Shown: positions 16,534 through 25,449, numbered from the stretch's first letter. The stretch: 64,000 nucleotides of DNA from Ensifer sp. LC11 (GCF_001695835.1 NZ_MBSO01000009.1:96437-160436); one strand, 5' to 3'. The notes: generated from the sequence alone by a model not told the origin. Made by a program: numbers and translations.

Positions 16534-16962
16534 ATGCGGAAGGCATTGTTGACTGCGTTTATTGCCGCTCTGATGCAGTTCCCCGTTCAGCCTCTGAGCG
16601 CCGCCAATCTCATTGCCGATATCAGCCTGTCCTCGCAGACCATGACCGTCCGGCAGAACGGCATCATCATGTATCGCTGGAAGGTGTCCACCGCCCGCAG
16701 GGGTTATGTCACGCCGCGCGGCAGCTGGAGCGCCAAATGGCTCTCGCGCTATCATCGCTCGCGCAAGTACGACGATGCGCCCATGCCCTATGCGGTGTTC
16801 TTCAACGGCGGCTACGCCATCCACGCCACCTACGACATCAAGCGGCTCGGTCGCCCCGCATCCCACGGCTGCGTGCGGCTGCACCCGAACAATGCCGCGG
16901 AGTTCTTCGCGCTCACGCGCCAGCATGGGCTGAAGAACACGCGCATCGTCATCGCACGCTGA
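16534..16962 (+). CDS. L,D-transpeptidase (YkuD domain), secreted
   Basis: 142-residue protein with a signal peptide (MRKALLTAFIAALMQFPVQPLSA, about 23 residues) and a compact YkuD domain. The catalytic motif SHGCVRLHPNNA carries the nucleophile near Cys113, with the conserved HATY upstream (YAIHATYDIKRLG). Such enzymes make 3-3 crosslinks in peptidoglycan or attach proteins to it in the periplasm. The ATG at 16534 has CGGAGAGAGA just upstream. It stands alone between cobD and a repeat element. At this size it is a minimal catalytic domain without a peptidoglycan-binding module. Confidence 0.93.
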   Translation: MRKALLTAFIAALMQFPVQPLSAANLIADISLSSQTMTVRQNGIIMYRWKVSTARRGYVTPRGSWSAKWLSRYHRSRKYDDAPMPYAVFFNGGYAIHATYDIKRLGRPASHGCVRLHPNNAAEFFALTRQHGLKNTRIVIAR

Positions 16963-16994
16963 CGGATCGATATTGTCTTCCAGCTCGCGTCTGC

Positions 16995-17195
16995 CCCTCA
17001 TCCCCCTGCCGGGACCTTCTCCCCGCCTGCGGGGAGAAGGGACGTTTTGGCACGCGTTTGCGGCTAACCGACCGTCTCATTCCCTTGCACCACAACGCCG
17101 CCGCAGGTGACGATGCTGCAGCCGTCCTCGTTCCATCTCCCCGGGCGCGGGGAGAGGGTTAGTCCTCGGGTTAAGCCCGAGGAGAGGGGCAATTC
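16995..17195. repeat. RIME-like rhizobial intergenic repeat
   Basis: Contains the hairpin CTTCTCCCCGCctgCGGGGAGAAG at about 17018-17040, preceded by CCCCTCATCCCCCTGCCGG, then a second arm pair around 17147-17195 (CTCCCCGGGCGCGGGGAG and CCTCGGGTTAAGCCCGAGGAG). The first module recurs at 31480-31530, showing a dispersed repeat rather than a single terminator. Confidence 0.7.
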
Positions 17196-17243
17196 TGTGG
17201 AGAAACTTGGTGCGGCGGACGCTCCGCGAGACCTAAACGCCGC

Positions 17244-17981
17244 TCAATCAATCCCGGCCACATGCATCAGCCGGTCGAGGCTCGGCACGTTGACGTGGCG
17301 GCTGTTTTCGATGCGGATGACGTTGTCCTTGCGCAGCTTGGTGATCTGGCGGCTGACGGTCTCGATCGTCAGGCCTAGATAATCGGCGATGTCGGCGCGC
17401 GACAGCGGCAGGTCGAACTCGTTCGCCGTGCCGTTCTCCGGGTCGATATGGGTGGCGATGATGTAGAGGAAGCTCGCGACCTTTTCCTGCGCGGTCTTGC
17501 GGCCGAGCGTCAGCATCCAGTCGCGCGCCTCGTCAAGCTCCTTCAGCGCTTGTTCGTGCAGCCGGTGTTCGAGGCCGGGGGCCTCGGCAACCAGCCGGTC
17601 GATAACAGTGCGCGGGAAACAACAGATATCCGTGTCGACCGCCGCTTCCGCCGTCAGTGCGCTTTCGCGTGTAAACGGACGCCCCATGAAATCGGGAGCG
17701 AACTGCAAGCCGACGATCTGCTGGCGGCCGTCGGCCAGAACCTTGCTGAGCTTGACGACGCCCTTGATGATGTTGGCATAGCTCTCGGTCGTCTCGCCCT
17801 GGCCGATGACCTCGCGGCCGGGCTCGATGCTGCGGCGGGTCGAATGGCGGCTGAGGTCGAGCAGCTGATCCGGCGTGAGCGTGCCGCATACGCCGCCATG
17901 GCGCGCCTCGCAGGCGGCGCAGACGGTTGGAATGTCCGAATTATGGATATCCTTGCGGCGATGTTCGTTCACGATCTGCAA
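17244..17981 (-). CDS. fnrN: FnrN-type oxygen-sensing Crp/Fnr regulator
   Basis: 245-residue transcription factor. N-terminal Cys cluster CAACEARHGGVC (Cys21, 24, 32) plus a Cys in DTDICCFP near residue 120 give the four ligands of an Fnr-type [4Fe-4S] cluster, unlike FixK, which lacks it. A cAMP-receptor-like beta-roll follows, then a helix-turn-helix with the recognition pattern LSRADIADYLGLTIETVSRQITKLRKDNVIRI; E-x-x-S-R contacts the TTGAT half-site. Diverges from hemN with a 303-base gap holding a box TTGATCAAAATCAA. Boxes of the same kind precede ccoN and fixG here, its probable targets. Confidence 0.93.
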   Translation of the reverse strand: MQIVNEHRRKDIHNSDIPTVCAACEARHGGVCGTLTPDQLLDLSRHSTRRSIEPGREVIGQGETTESYANIIKGVVKLSKVLADGRQQIVGLQFAPDFMGRPFTRESALTAEAAVDTDICCFPRTVIDRLVAEAPGLEHRLHEQALKELDEARDWMLTLGRKTAQEKVASFLYIIATHIDPENGTANEFDLPLSRADIADYLGLTIETVSRQITKLRKDNVIRIENSRHVNVPSLDRLMHVAGID

Positions 17982-18008
17982 TTCTTTCTACCTGCATGTC
18001 GTTGCTCT

Positions 18009-18100
18009 TACAGCGCCGCGCGTCTTAATCAGGCGCGCAAAGGTCGCTCAGCACTTTGAAGTGCTGCATGTTTATCCTTCGAAGGATACATGCAGCAGGA
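18009..18100. repeat. Rhizobial multi-hairpin palindromic element
   Basis: Successive inverted repeats: GCGCGTC...GGCGCGC around 18017-18038, AGCACTTtgAAGTGCT at 18048-18063, and a long stem TGCTGCATG...TATCCTT / AAGGATA...CATGCAGCA between 18061 and 18097. The order resembles a palindromic element recurrent in rhizobial genomes (from memory). It sits between fnrN and hemN and could shape either leader. Confidence 0.6.
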
Positions 18101-18218
18101 TGACCAAAGAGGATGCCGGTCGTTAAATCAAGAGTTGACAGGTGCTAATTCCGAAAGCGCGAAACAATGTCTCATGCTGGCTTGAGTATTGTCAATTTTA
18201 ACGTGTTAATTCGGCAAC

Positions 18219-18232
18219 TTGATCAAAATCAA
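18219..18232 (+). promoter_or_regulatory. FNR/FixK box upstream of hemN (and fnrN)
   Basis: TTGATCAAAATCAA matches TTGAT-N4-ATCAA exactly, 52 bases before the hemN ATG. It may also autoregulate the divergent fnrN. Confidence 0.85.
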
Positions 18233-18284
18233 AGGCGTCTTCGTCTGTCCGTCCTATGTCATCCGCAAGACAGCGGAGAGACCG

Positions 18285-19634
18285 ATGGAAGACGCGCTCA
18301 TTCTCAAGCATGCGGCGCCCGTGCCGCGCTACACCAGCTACCCGACCGCCCCGCATTTTTCCGAGGCGGTCGGGCCGGGCGACTATGAAAACTGGCTCGG
18401 CGCGATCGGCCCTGATGAGGCGATCTCGCTTTATGCCCATGTGCCCTATTGCGACCGGCTCTGTTGGTTCTGTGCCTGCCACACCAAGCAGACGCTGCGT
18501 TACGATCCGGTGGCAACATACCTCAAGGGCCTGCACCGCGAGGTTGCAGAAATCGGCAGCCGGGTGAACCGCGCGGCCAAGGTGACGGCGCTGCATTTCG
18601 GTGGCGGTTCGCCGACGCTCGTCAGGCCCGACGATATGATCGCGCTGAAGCGCACACTTACCGATCACTTCACGTTTGCGTCCGATTGCGAGATCAGCGT
18701 CGAGATGGACCCGAACGATCTCGACGAGGCGCGTCACGATGCGCTGGCGGCGATCGGCATGACGCGGGCAAGCTTCGGCGTCCAGGACTTCGATCCGGTG
18801 GTGCAGAAGGCGATCAACCGCATCCAGACCTTTGAGCAGACGCGTGGCGCGATCGAGGCGGCACGGGCGAGGGGCGTGCGTTCGGTCAATTGCGACGTGC
18901 TCTATGGGCTGCCCTATCAGAGCCTTGCGTCACTGGAGTGCACGATGGAGGCGGTGCTGACGCTCGATCCCGATCGGGTCGCACTCTTCGGCTATGCGCA
19001 TGTGCCGTGGATGAAGACGCATCAGAAGATGATCCCGGACGAAAGCCTTCCCGGCATCGTCGAGCGCTTCGCCCAGATGACGCGGGCGGCCGAGATGCTG
19101 GTCGCGGCCGGCTACGAGGCCATCGGCATCGATCATTTCGCCAAGCCGGGTGACAGCCTGGCGCGGGCCAGTCGGGAAGGGCGGCTGCGCCGCAATTTCC
19201 AGGGCTATACGGATGATGCGGCCGAGACGCTGATCGGGCTTGGCGCTTCGGCGATCGGCCAGTTCCGTCAGGGCTATGTGCAAAACATGCCGGCGACGGG
19301 CGAATATCTGCGCCATGTGGAGGGTGCCGGGATCGCGGCGGTTCGCGGTTACCGCTTCACGCCGGACGACCGGATGAGAGCAAAAGTGATCGCCGATATC
19401 ATGTGCGGTTTCGCGTTCTCTTTTGACGCGATCGAGCAGGCTTTTCCCGGGCAGGCGGGTGCTGTCATTGAGGAGGCGCGGCTCTTTCGGGCGCGCGATG
19501 GCGATCACCTGACGACGATCGAGAACGGGATTTTCCGGCTTACGGAGGGCGGGCGGCCCTTTGCCCGGTCCGTAGCGTCAGCTTTCGACGCCTATCTCGG
19601 CAATGGCCGCGGGCGGCATTCGTTGGCGGTCTGA
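18285..19634 (+). CDS. hemN: Oxygen-independent coproporphyrinogen III dehydrogenase HemN
   Basis: Radical-SAM enzyme that decarboxylates coproporphyrinogen III to protoporphyrinogen IX without oxygen, supplying heme under microoxia. 449 residues. The cluster motif is YAHVPYCDRLCWFCAC (CxxxCxxC, around residues 50-60), followed by LHFGGGSPTLV and a long TIM-like barrel (SFGVQDFDPVVQKAINRIQT, VNCDVLYGLPYQ). The ATG at 18285 is the first Met consistent with family N-termini (EDALILKHAAPVPRYTSYPTAP). A longer frame from a TTG inside the FNR box is not credible. Placed next to fnrN with an FNR box upstream, so probably induced at low oxygen. Confidence 0.96.
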   Translation: MEDALILKHAAPVPRYTSYPTAPHFSEAVGPGDYENWLGAIGPDEAISLYAHVPYCDRLCWFCACHTKQTLRYDPVATYLKGLHREVAEIGSRVNRAAKVTALHFGGGSPTLVRPDDMIALKRTLTDHFTFASDCEISVEMDPNDLDEARHDALAAIGMTRASFGVQDFDPVVQKAINRIQTFEQTRGAIEAARARGVRSVNCDVLYGLPYQSLASLECTMEAVLTLDPDRVALFGYAHVPWMKTHQKMIPDESLPGIVERFAQMTRAAEMLVAAGYEAIGIDHFAKPGDSLARASREGRLRRNFQGYTDDAAETLIGLGASAIGQFRQGYVQNMPATGEYLRHVEGAGIAAVRGYRFTPDDRMRAKVIADIMCGFAFSFDAIEQAFPGQAGAVIEEARLFRARDGDHLTTIENGIFRLTEGGRPFARSVASAFDAYLGNGRGRHSLAV

Positions 19635-19755
19635 CCTAGTTTTGCGGCAACACCGCTACCCAATTTGCAAACCGTTGCCATCTAGCCCATTGGCTTTTGC
19701 GGCGCATTTACCTATAGGATCGCCGAGACTCGACATAGAATAAAGAGGTATGCGC

Positions 19756-20034
19756 GTGACAGCTACATTCGACAAGGTTGCCGACATCATCGCGGAAACG
19801 AGCGAGATCGATCGCGAGACGATCACGCCGGAAAGCCATACGATTGACGATCTCGGCATCGACAGCCTGGACTTCCTCGACATCGTCTTTGCGATCGACA
19901 AGGAATTCGGCATCAAGATCCCGCTCGAGCAGTGGACGCAGGAAGTCAACGAAGGCAAGGTTTCGACCGAAGAGTACTTCGTTCTGAAGAACCTCTGCGC
20001 CAAGATCGACGAACTGCGGGCTGCCAAGGGCTGA
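19756..20034 (+). CDS. acpXL: Specialised acyl carrier protein AcpXL
   Basis: Carries the 27-hydroxyoctacosanoyl chain that is attached to rhizobial lipid A. 92 residues. The phosphopantetheine site is the Ser of [15 protein letters not shown] (about residue 37). The GTG at 19756 is preferred: AAAGAGG lies seven bases upstream, whereas the in-frame ATG at 19750 leaves only one base between it and GAGG, and the resulting N-terminus [19 protein letters not shown] matches the family. First gene of the cluster acpXL-fabZ-fabF2XL-fabF1XL-adh-lpxXL. Confidence 0.95.
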   Translation: MTATFDKVADIIAETSEIDRETITPESHTIDDLGIDSLDFLDIVFAIDKEFGIKIPLEQWTQEVNEGKVSTEEYFVLKNLCAKIDELRAAKG

Positions 20035-20148
20035 TCGGGCTTTCGCCCAACCTTGCCGCACCAATTCCAATGCCGCCCGTCGCGCCCCGCGCTTGACAGG
20101 CGGCATTGGCGTTTTTACTTGAGCCCGAAACGAACAGGGTGAGCCTCA

Positions 20149-20634
20149 ATGCTCCTTGAATACTTCCAGATGATCGACCGTGTCGAAACGGTCGATCTTT
20201 CGGCTGGCCGGCTGACGGCACGGTCCGTGGTTCCGCAGAAGAGCCCGGTGTTCGAAGGCCATTTTCCAGGCTACCCGCTGGTGCCGGGCGTGCTGCTGAT
20301 CGAAACCATGGCGCAGGCCTCCGGTTTCCTGGTATTGGCAGCAACCAACTTTGCCGCCATGCCTTTCCTGATGTCCGTCGACGGCGCCAAGATGCGGACT
20401 TTTGTCGAGCCCTCGGCCGAACTCGAGATTGAGGCCTTCCTCGAGCATGAAGGTTCGGGTTTTGCCGTGACCAAGGCGAAGATCACCTCGGCCGGCAAGA
20501 AGGTCTGCGACGCCCAGCTGAAACTGAGAACGATGCCGTTCGATCAGGTTCCGCTCGGCGATATCGTGCGCAAGCGCGCTGAGGAAGTGGGGCTGATGGC
20601 GGCTCTTTCGGCGACAGCCGGATCGGAGAAGTAA
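20149..20634 (+). CDS. fabZ: FabZ-type 3-hydroxyacyl-ACP dehydratase of the AcpXL pathway
   Basis: 161-residue hot-dog-fold dehydratase. The catalytic His is in FEGHFPGYPLVPGVLLIE (His38), and the Glu of ETMAQASGFLVLA (near 52) completes the active pair. It would dehydrate 3-hydroxyacyl-AcpXL during elongation towards C28. It starts 114 bases after acpXL and ends one base before fabF2XL (TAAG-ATG), so the two are coupled. The placement between acpXL and two ketosynthases separates it from the housekeeping FabZ paralogue. Confidence 0.93.
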   Translation: MLLEYFQMIDRVETVDLSAGRLTARSVVPQKSPVFEGHFPGYPLVPGVLLIETMAQASGFLVLAATNFAAMPFLMSVDGAKMRTFVEPSAELEIEAFLEHEGSGFAVTKAKITSAGKKVCDAQLKLRTMPFDQVPLGDIVRKRAEEVGLMAALSATAGSEK

Positions 20635-20635
20635 G

Positions 20636-21838
20636 ATGAGCAAATCTTCAAACGACGTTGTCATTACCGGCGTCGGTATCGTCACCAGCCAGGGCGTCGG
20701 CGTCGAGCCGCATGTCGCGCTCTTGAGCGCCGGCACATCGCCGGCCGTGCGTGTCGAGACCGAGAAGTTCAGCCCGTATCCGGTGCATCCGCTGCCGGAA
20801 ATCGACTGGTCGCAGCAGATCGCCAAGCGTGGCGACCAGCGCCAGATGGAAAACTGGCAGCGCCTCGGCGTTTTTGCCGCCGGCCTGGCGCTCGATGATG
20901 CCGGCCTCAAGGACAATCTCGAAGCCTGCGGCAGCATGGACATGATCGTTGCTGCCGGTGGCGGCGAGCGCGATATCAATGTCGATTCGCTGATCGTCGA
21001 CGAAGCCCTGAAGCGCAACGACCGCGAACAGCTGTTGAACGAGAAGCTGACGACGGAGCTGCGCCCGACGCTGTTCCTGGCCCAGCTTTCCAACCTGCTC
21101 GCCGGCAACATCTCGATCGTGCACAAGGTCACCGGCTCGTCGCGTACCTTCATGGGCGAGGAAGCGGCCGGCATCTCGGCGATCGAAACCGCCTTCGCCC
21201 GCATCAAGGCCGGCCAGTCGAGCCACACGCTCGTCGGCGGCGCCTTTTCGGCCGAGCGTCTCGACATCATTCTCTTGATCGAAGCCATCCAGGGCCATGC
21301 GCTCGGCGATTGGCATCCGATCTGGTCGCGCAGCAAGGACAATGGCGGAGGCATGATCCTCGGCTCCGTCGGCGCCTTTCTGGTGCTGGAATCACGCGAA
21401 TTTGCCGAAGCCCGCGGCGCCCGCATCTATGCCTCGATCGAGGCGATCGGCGGCGACCGCGGCGCGCGCGACGGCGGCAAGCTGGAAGCGCGCCTTGCGG
21501 ACCTCGCCAAACCTGCGGCAGATCTCGACCCGGTCTCGACCGTCGTCTTCTCCGGTACATCCGGTTTCCACGATCTCGTGGCGCGCGAAAAGGCGTTCCT
21601 CGAAAAGACGTTTGCCGGTGCGCCGGTGCGTGCCTATGGCGGCCTCGTTGGCCACAGCATCGAGGCGCAGTTCCCGCTGGGCCTGGCGCTGGCGGCGCTG
21701 ACGCTGGGAGAAGGCGCCAAGGTGCCTGCCTTTGACGCCGGCGCGGAACAGCCGATGACGGCGGCAGCCAAGTCCGCCGTGGTCACCACCATCGGCCATT
21801 CGCGCGGCGAAGGCGTCGCCGTGCTTTCGGCGGAATAA
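20636..21838 (+). CDS. fabF2XL: FabF2XL, ketosynthase paralogue without catalytic Cys
   Basis: 400-residue thiolase-fold protein of the beta-ketoacyl-ACP synthase family in the very-long-chain fatty acid cluster. Against its neighbour FabF1XL, the nucleophile motif TLSTACASGATAI is replaced here by TGSSRTFMGEEAAGISAI, so no Cys lies at the active-site elbow; the first catalytic His motif INAHGTST reads VVFSGTSG (no His); only the second, SNKSMIGHT, is partly kept as YGGLVGHSI. It is therefore unlikely to condense by itself. By analogy with chain-length factors of type II polyketide synthases it may be the non-catalytic partner of FabF1XL (inference). Twelve bases separate the two genes. Confidence 0.9.
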   Translation: MSKSSNDVVITGVGIVTSQGVGVEPHVALLSAGTSPAVRVETEKFSPYPVHPLPEIDWSQQIAKRGDQRQMENWQRLGVFAAGLALDDAGLKDNLEACGSMDMIVAAGGGERDINVDSLIVDEALKRNDREQLLNEKLTTELRPTLFLAQLSNLLAGNISIVHKVTGSSRTFMGEEAAGISAIETAFARIKAGQSSHTLVGGAFSAERLDIILLIEAIQGHALGDWHPIWSRSKDNGGGMILGSVGAFLVLESREFAEARGARIYASIEAIGGDRGARDGGKLEARLADLAKPAADLDPVSTVVFSGTSGFHDLVAREKAFLEKTFAGAPVRAYGGLVGHSIEAQFPLGLALAALTLGEGAKVPAFDAGAEQPMTAAAKSAVVTTIGHSRGEGVAVLSAE

Positions 21839-21850
21839 CAGGAGCGGACC

Positions 21851-23134
21851 ATGAGCAACGCTTACAAGGATCACCTCGGCCGCCCGATCATCGCCATTAC
21901 CGGCATGGGCGTCATCACCTCGCTCGGCCAGGGTGTCGAGGACAACTGGGCAGCGCTTTCGGGCGGCGTCTCGGGCATCCACAAGATCACCCGCTTCCCG
22001 ACGGAAGGCTTGAACACCCGCATCTCCGGCACGGTCGATTTCATCGACATTCCGGCCGCCAATTCCGTCGAGCGTTCCTATGCCATGGCACGCGAAACGA
22101 CGCTGGAGGCCTTAGCGCAGGCCGGCATTTCCGGCGATTTCAATGGCCCCTTGTTCCTGGCCGCCCCGCCGGTCGAGCCGGAATGGAGCGCTCGTTTCGA
22201 GCTCGCAGACCGTTCGCCGCCGTCGGAGCAGCCGGGTGACGCCTATAACCGTTTCCTCGCCGCCATGCGCCAGAAGGCCGATCCGGTGTTCCATGAAGCC
22301 GTGCTGTTCGGCTCGATTTCGGAACGCCTGGCCGATCGCTTCGGCACCCGCGGCCTGCCGGTGACGCTGTCGACGGCCTGTGCATCGGGCGCAACCGCGA
22401 TCCAGCTCGGCGTCGAGGCGATCCGCCAGGGCCGCACCGATCGCGCGCTGACGGTTGCGACCGACGGCTCGGTCAGCGCCGAGGCGTTGATCCGTTTCGC
22501 GCTGCTTTCGGCGCTTTCCACCCAGAACGATCCGCCGGAAAAGGCCTCCAAGCCCTTCACCAAGGACCGTGACGGCTTCGTGATTGCCGAAGGTGCGGCG
22601 ACGCTGGTGCTGGAATCGCTGGAAGCGGCGGTCGCCCGCGGCGCCCGCGTCTACGGCATCCTCAAGGGTTGCGGCGAGAAGGCCGACCTGTTCCACCGCA
22701 CGCGGTCTTCGCCCGACGGTGGTCCGGCGATCGCGACGATCCGGGCAGCACTTGCCGACGCCGGCATCAATGAGGACGGCATCGGCTACATCAACGCGCA
22801 CGGCACTTCGACGCCCGAGAACGACAAGATGGAATATCTGTCGATGTCGGCCGTCTTCGGCGACCGCCTGCCATCGATCCCGGTCTCGTCCAACAAGTCG
22901 ATGATCGGCCATACGCTGACGGCAGCCGGTGCGGTCGAAGCGGTGTTCTCGATCCAGACGATGTTGACTGGCACGCTGCCGCCGACGATCAACTACCAGA
23001 ACCCCGATCCGGCGATCGTGCTCGACGTGGTGCCGAATGTGAAGCGCAGCCAGCAGGTCACTGCGGTGCTGTCGAATTCCTTCGGCTTCGGCGGCCAGAA
23101 CGCCAGCCTTGTCATGACCGCCGAGCCGGCTTGA
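21851..23134 (+). CDS. fabF1XL: FabF1XL, catalytic 3-oxoacyl-ACP synthase of the AcpXL pathway
   Basis: 427-residue ketosynthase II-type enzyme. The complete triad is visible: Cys177 in TLSTACASGATAIQLG, His in GYINAHGTSTPENDKMEY and His in SSNKSMIGHTLTAAGAVE, with the C-terminal SNSFGFGGQNASLV. It condenses malonyl units onto AcpXL-bound chains. It lies directly after the catalytically degenerate FabF2XL with a ribosome site CAGGAG upstream. A rhizobial repeat pair follows before the next cluster gene. Confidence 0.94.
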   Translation: MSNAYKDHLGRPIIAITGMGVITSLGQGVEDNWAALSGGVSGIHKITRFPTEGLNTRISGTVDFIDIPAANSVERSYAMARETTLEALAQAGISGDFNGPLFLAAPPVEPEWSARFELADRSPPSEQPGDAYNRFLAAMRQKADPVFHEAVLFGSISERLADRFGTRGLPVTLSTACASGATAIQLGVEAIRQGRTDRALTVATDGSVSAEALIRFALLSALSTQNDPPEKASKPFTKDRDGFVIAEGAATLVLESLEAAVARGARVYGILKGCGEKADLFHRTRSSPDGGPAIATIRAALADAGINEDGIGYINAHGTSTPENDKMEYLSMSAVFGDRLPSIPVSSNKSMIGHTLTAAGAVEAVFSIQTMLTGTLPPTINYQNPDPAIVLDVVPNVKRSQQVTAVLSNSFGFGGQNASLVMTAEPA

Positions 23135-23156
23135 GTCGGAAAGCTCGGCGGAACGA

Positions 23157-23334
23157 AATACCCCCTCTGGCCTGCCGGCCATCTCCCCCACAAGGGGGGA
23201 GATCGACGCGCGGCTGGGCTGGCCGCTCCAATAGAAAGGCTCGCATTCGGAGCTTCATTGGAGGGCGAGGGGGTGCCACATCCAATCTCCCCCCTTGTGG
23301 GGGAGATGCCCGGCAGGGCAGAGGGGGGGTACAG
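23157..23334. repeat. Rhizobial inverted-repeat element between fabF1XL and adh
   Basis: Two facing modules: TACCCCCTCTGGCCTGCCGG plus CATCTCCCCCACAAGGGGGGAGAT at about 23159-23210, and the reverse complement-like ATCTCCCCCCTTGTGGGGGAGATGCCCGGCAGGGCAGAGGGGGGTA at about 23284-23331 (each arm is also a hairpin). The whole is a large stem and belongs to the dispersed RIME-type repeats of rhizobia. Confidence 0.75.
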
Positions 23335-23414
23335 CGCCACTCTCTGTAGAATGGCGACATGTTCGCAAGACGTGTATATGCCGCCTGTCGATCTGAATAT
23401 TTAAAGGAACAACC

Positions 23415-24443
23415 ATGCGCGCCCTGCAACTGCTCGATGACCGCAAGCTCGAAATCACCGATATTCCGGAGCCGGAAGCTCCTGGTCCGGGCGAGGTGAC
23501 CCTGCGCGTCAAGGCGGTTGCGCTCAACCATATCGACGTCTGGGGCTGGCGCGGCATGGCGTTTGCCAAGCGCAAGATGCCGCTCGTCATCGGCGCGGAA
23601 GCTTCGGGCGTGGTCGACGCGATCGGTCCTGGCGTTTCGAGCGTGCTTCCGGGGCAACTGGTCTCGATCTACGGTGCGCGCACCTGCGGCCTCTGCCGCC
23701 CGTGCAAGGAAGGCCGCGACAATCTCTGCGAACATGTCGGCGGCGTGCACGGCTTCCACCTCGATGGCTTTGCGCAGGAGAAGATCAACCTGCCGGCGCG
23801 TCTTCTCGTACCGGCACCTCCGGGCGTCGACGCCGTTGCTGCAGCGCTTGCTCCGGTCACCTTCGGTACCGTCGAGCATATGCTGTTCGACAATGCCAAG
23901 CTTGAGCCCGGCGAAACCATCCTCGTCCATGCCGGCGGCTCCGGCATCGGCTCGGCGGCTATCCAGCTTGCCAAGAAGATCGGTTGCACCGTGATCACGA
24001 CGGTTGGTTCTGACGACAAGATCGAAAAGGCCAAGGCGCTGGGCGCCGATCACGTCATCAACTACCGCACCGACCGCTTCGAAGGCGTGGTGCGCAAGCT
24101 GACGAAGAAGAAGGGCGTCGACGTCGTGTTCGAACACGTCGGCAAGGACACCTGGGCAGGCTCCATGCTCTGCATGAAGCGCGGCGGGCGTCTCGTGACC
24201 TGCGGTTCGACCTCGGGTGTTTCGACCGACATGAACCTGATGATGCTGTTCCAGCAGCAATTGAAGCTGCTCGGCTCCTTCGGCTGCCGCATGGAGAACA
24301 TGGCCAACGCCATGCAGAAGATGGCCCGCGGCCTGGTGCACCCGGTCATCGATACCGAAATCGGGCTCAAAGAGATCGACGTGGCGCTGGAGCGCATGGA
24401 ATCGCGCCAGATCTTCGGCAAGATCATCCTGAAGATGGATTGA
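23415..24443 (+). CDS. Zinc-type alcohol dehydrogenase / enoyl reductase of the lipid A VLCFA cluster
   Basis: 342-residue MDR-family protein with an N-terminal GroES-like domain, a structural-zinc Cys set CGLCRPCKEGRDNLC near residues 95-110, and a Rossmann domain with HAGGSGIGSAAIQLA near 177. In other rhizobia the gene at this position is called adh2XL or fabXL, with a proposed redox step (ketoacyl or enoyl reduction) in 27-hydroxy-C28 synthesis; the exact step is not shown by sequence. It starts after the repeat element with AAAGGAA upstream, and lpxXL follows almost without gap. Confidence 0.88.
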   Translation: MRALQLLDDRKLEITDIPEPEAPGPGEVTLRVKAVALNHIDVWGWRGMAFAKRKMPLVIGAEASGVVDAIGPGVSSVLPGQLVSIYGARTCGLCRPCKEGRDNLCEHVGGVHGFHLDGFAQEKINLPARLLVPAPPGVDAVAAALAPVTFGTVEHMLFDNAKLEPGETILVHAGGSGIGSAAIQLAKKIGCTVITTVGSDDKIEKAKALGADHVINYRTDRFEGVVRKLTKKKGVDVVFEHVGKDTWAGSMLCMKRGGRLVTCGSTSGVSTDMNLMMLFQQQLKLLGSFGCRMENMANAMQKMARGLVHPVIDTEIGLKEIDVALERMESRQIFGKIILKMD

Positions 24444-24448
24444 TCGAC

Positions 24449-25384
24449 GTGCGCATGCTGATCACACGGCTGGTGCTGGCGGCGGATCGTTTCCGCCAGT
24501 GGCTGATCGCGCAGTTCGTCTTCCTGCTTTTGACGATCCTGAAGATGTTTCCCGCCGATGGCGCGATCCGGTTCATGGATCGCGCGGCGCGCTTCATCGG
24601 CCCGAAGACCAGCCGGCACACGCTGACGCTCACCAATCTGCGCAATGCCTTTCCGGAAAAGAGCGAGGCGGAGATCGAGGAGATCGCGCTCGAAAGCTGG
24701 GGCAACATGGGCCGCATGGCGGCCGAGTACGTGTTTCTCGACCGTCTCTTCGACTTCGACCCCGAGCGCACGACGCCCGGCCGTGTCGAGGTTTCCGGCA
24801 TCCCGTTGTTTCTGGAGCTCCGGGACAATCCGCGCCCGTTCATCGTCTTTACGGCCCATAGCGGCAATTTCGAGATGCTGCCGGTTGCCGGCTCCGCCTT
24901 CGGCCTTGATGTCACCGTGCTGTTCCGACCGCCGAACAATCCGTACGTGGCCGAAAAGGTGTTCAAGTTCCGCGAGGAGCGCATGGGCAACCTGGTGCCG
25001 TCCCACGCCGGCTCGTCCTTCGCGCTCGCCCGTCAGCTTGAACGTGGCCTCGGTGTCGGCGTGCTGGTCGACCAGAAATTCCGCAAGGGGCTGAAGACCA
25101 AGTTCTTCGGCCAGGACGTGCAGACCAACCCATTGCTGGCCAAGCTCGTCCGCCAGTTCAACTGCGAGGTCTACCCCGCCCGCTGCATCCGTCTTCCGGG
25201 CGGTCGTTTCCGGCTGGAGCTGGAACCGGCGATTGCCATTCCGCGCAAGGCAGACGGCAATGTCGACGTCACCGCCACGGCGCAGGTGCTGAACGACAAG
25301 GTGGAAAGCTGGGTCCGGGAATATCCCGGCCAGTGGCTCTGGTATCACGACCGCTGGCACATCAAGCGGCACCTGAAGGACTGA
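24449..25384 (+). CDS. lpxXL: Very-long-chain acyltransferase LpxXL
   Basis: Transfers the 27-hydroxy-C28 chain from AcpXL to lipid A precursor at the inner membrane. 311 residues, LpxL/HtrB family. An N-terminal hydrophobic anchor (LIAQFVFLLLTILKMFP) is followed by the HX4E catalytic motif in TAHSGNFEMLPVAG near residue 133, then VLFRPPNNP and GVLVDQKFRKGLKTKFFG. The start is uncertain among a TTG overlapping the adh stop (24440), GTG 24449 (GGA nine bases upstream; chosen) and ATG 24455. It closes the VLCFA cluster; a hairpin follows. Confidence 0.94.
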   Translation: MRMLITRLVLAADRFRQWLIAQFVFLLLTILKMFPADGAIRFMDRAARFIGPKTSRHTLTLTNLRNAFPEKSEAEIEEIALESWGNMGRMAAEYVFLDRLFDFDPERTTPGRVEVSGIPLFLELRDNPRPFIVFTAHSGNFEMLPVAGSAFGLDVTVLFRPPNNPYVAEKVFKFREERMGNLVPSHAGSSFALARQLERGLGVGVLVDQKFRKGLKTKFFGQDVQTNPLLAKLVRQFNCEVYPARCIRLPGGRFRLELEPAIAIPRKADGNVDVTATAQVLNDKVESWVREYPGQWLWYHDRWHIKRHLKD

Positions 25385-25449
25385 TTCTCTTCCACGCGCC
25401 GTCCGCTCCGGCTTGCGCTTTCCGCAATTGCAGTTTGAGGTTCTCGCAA

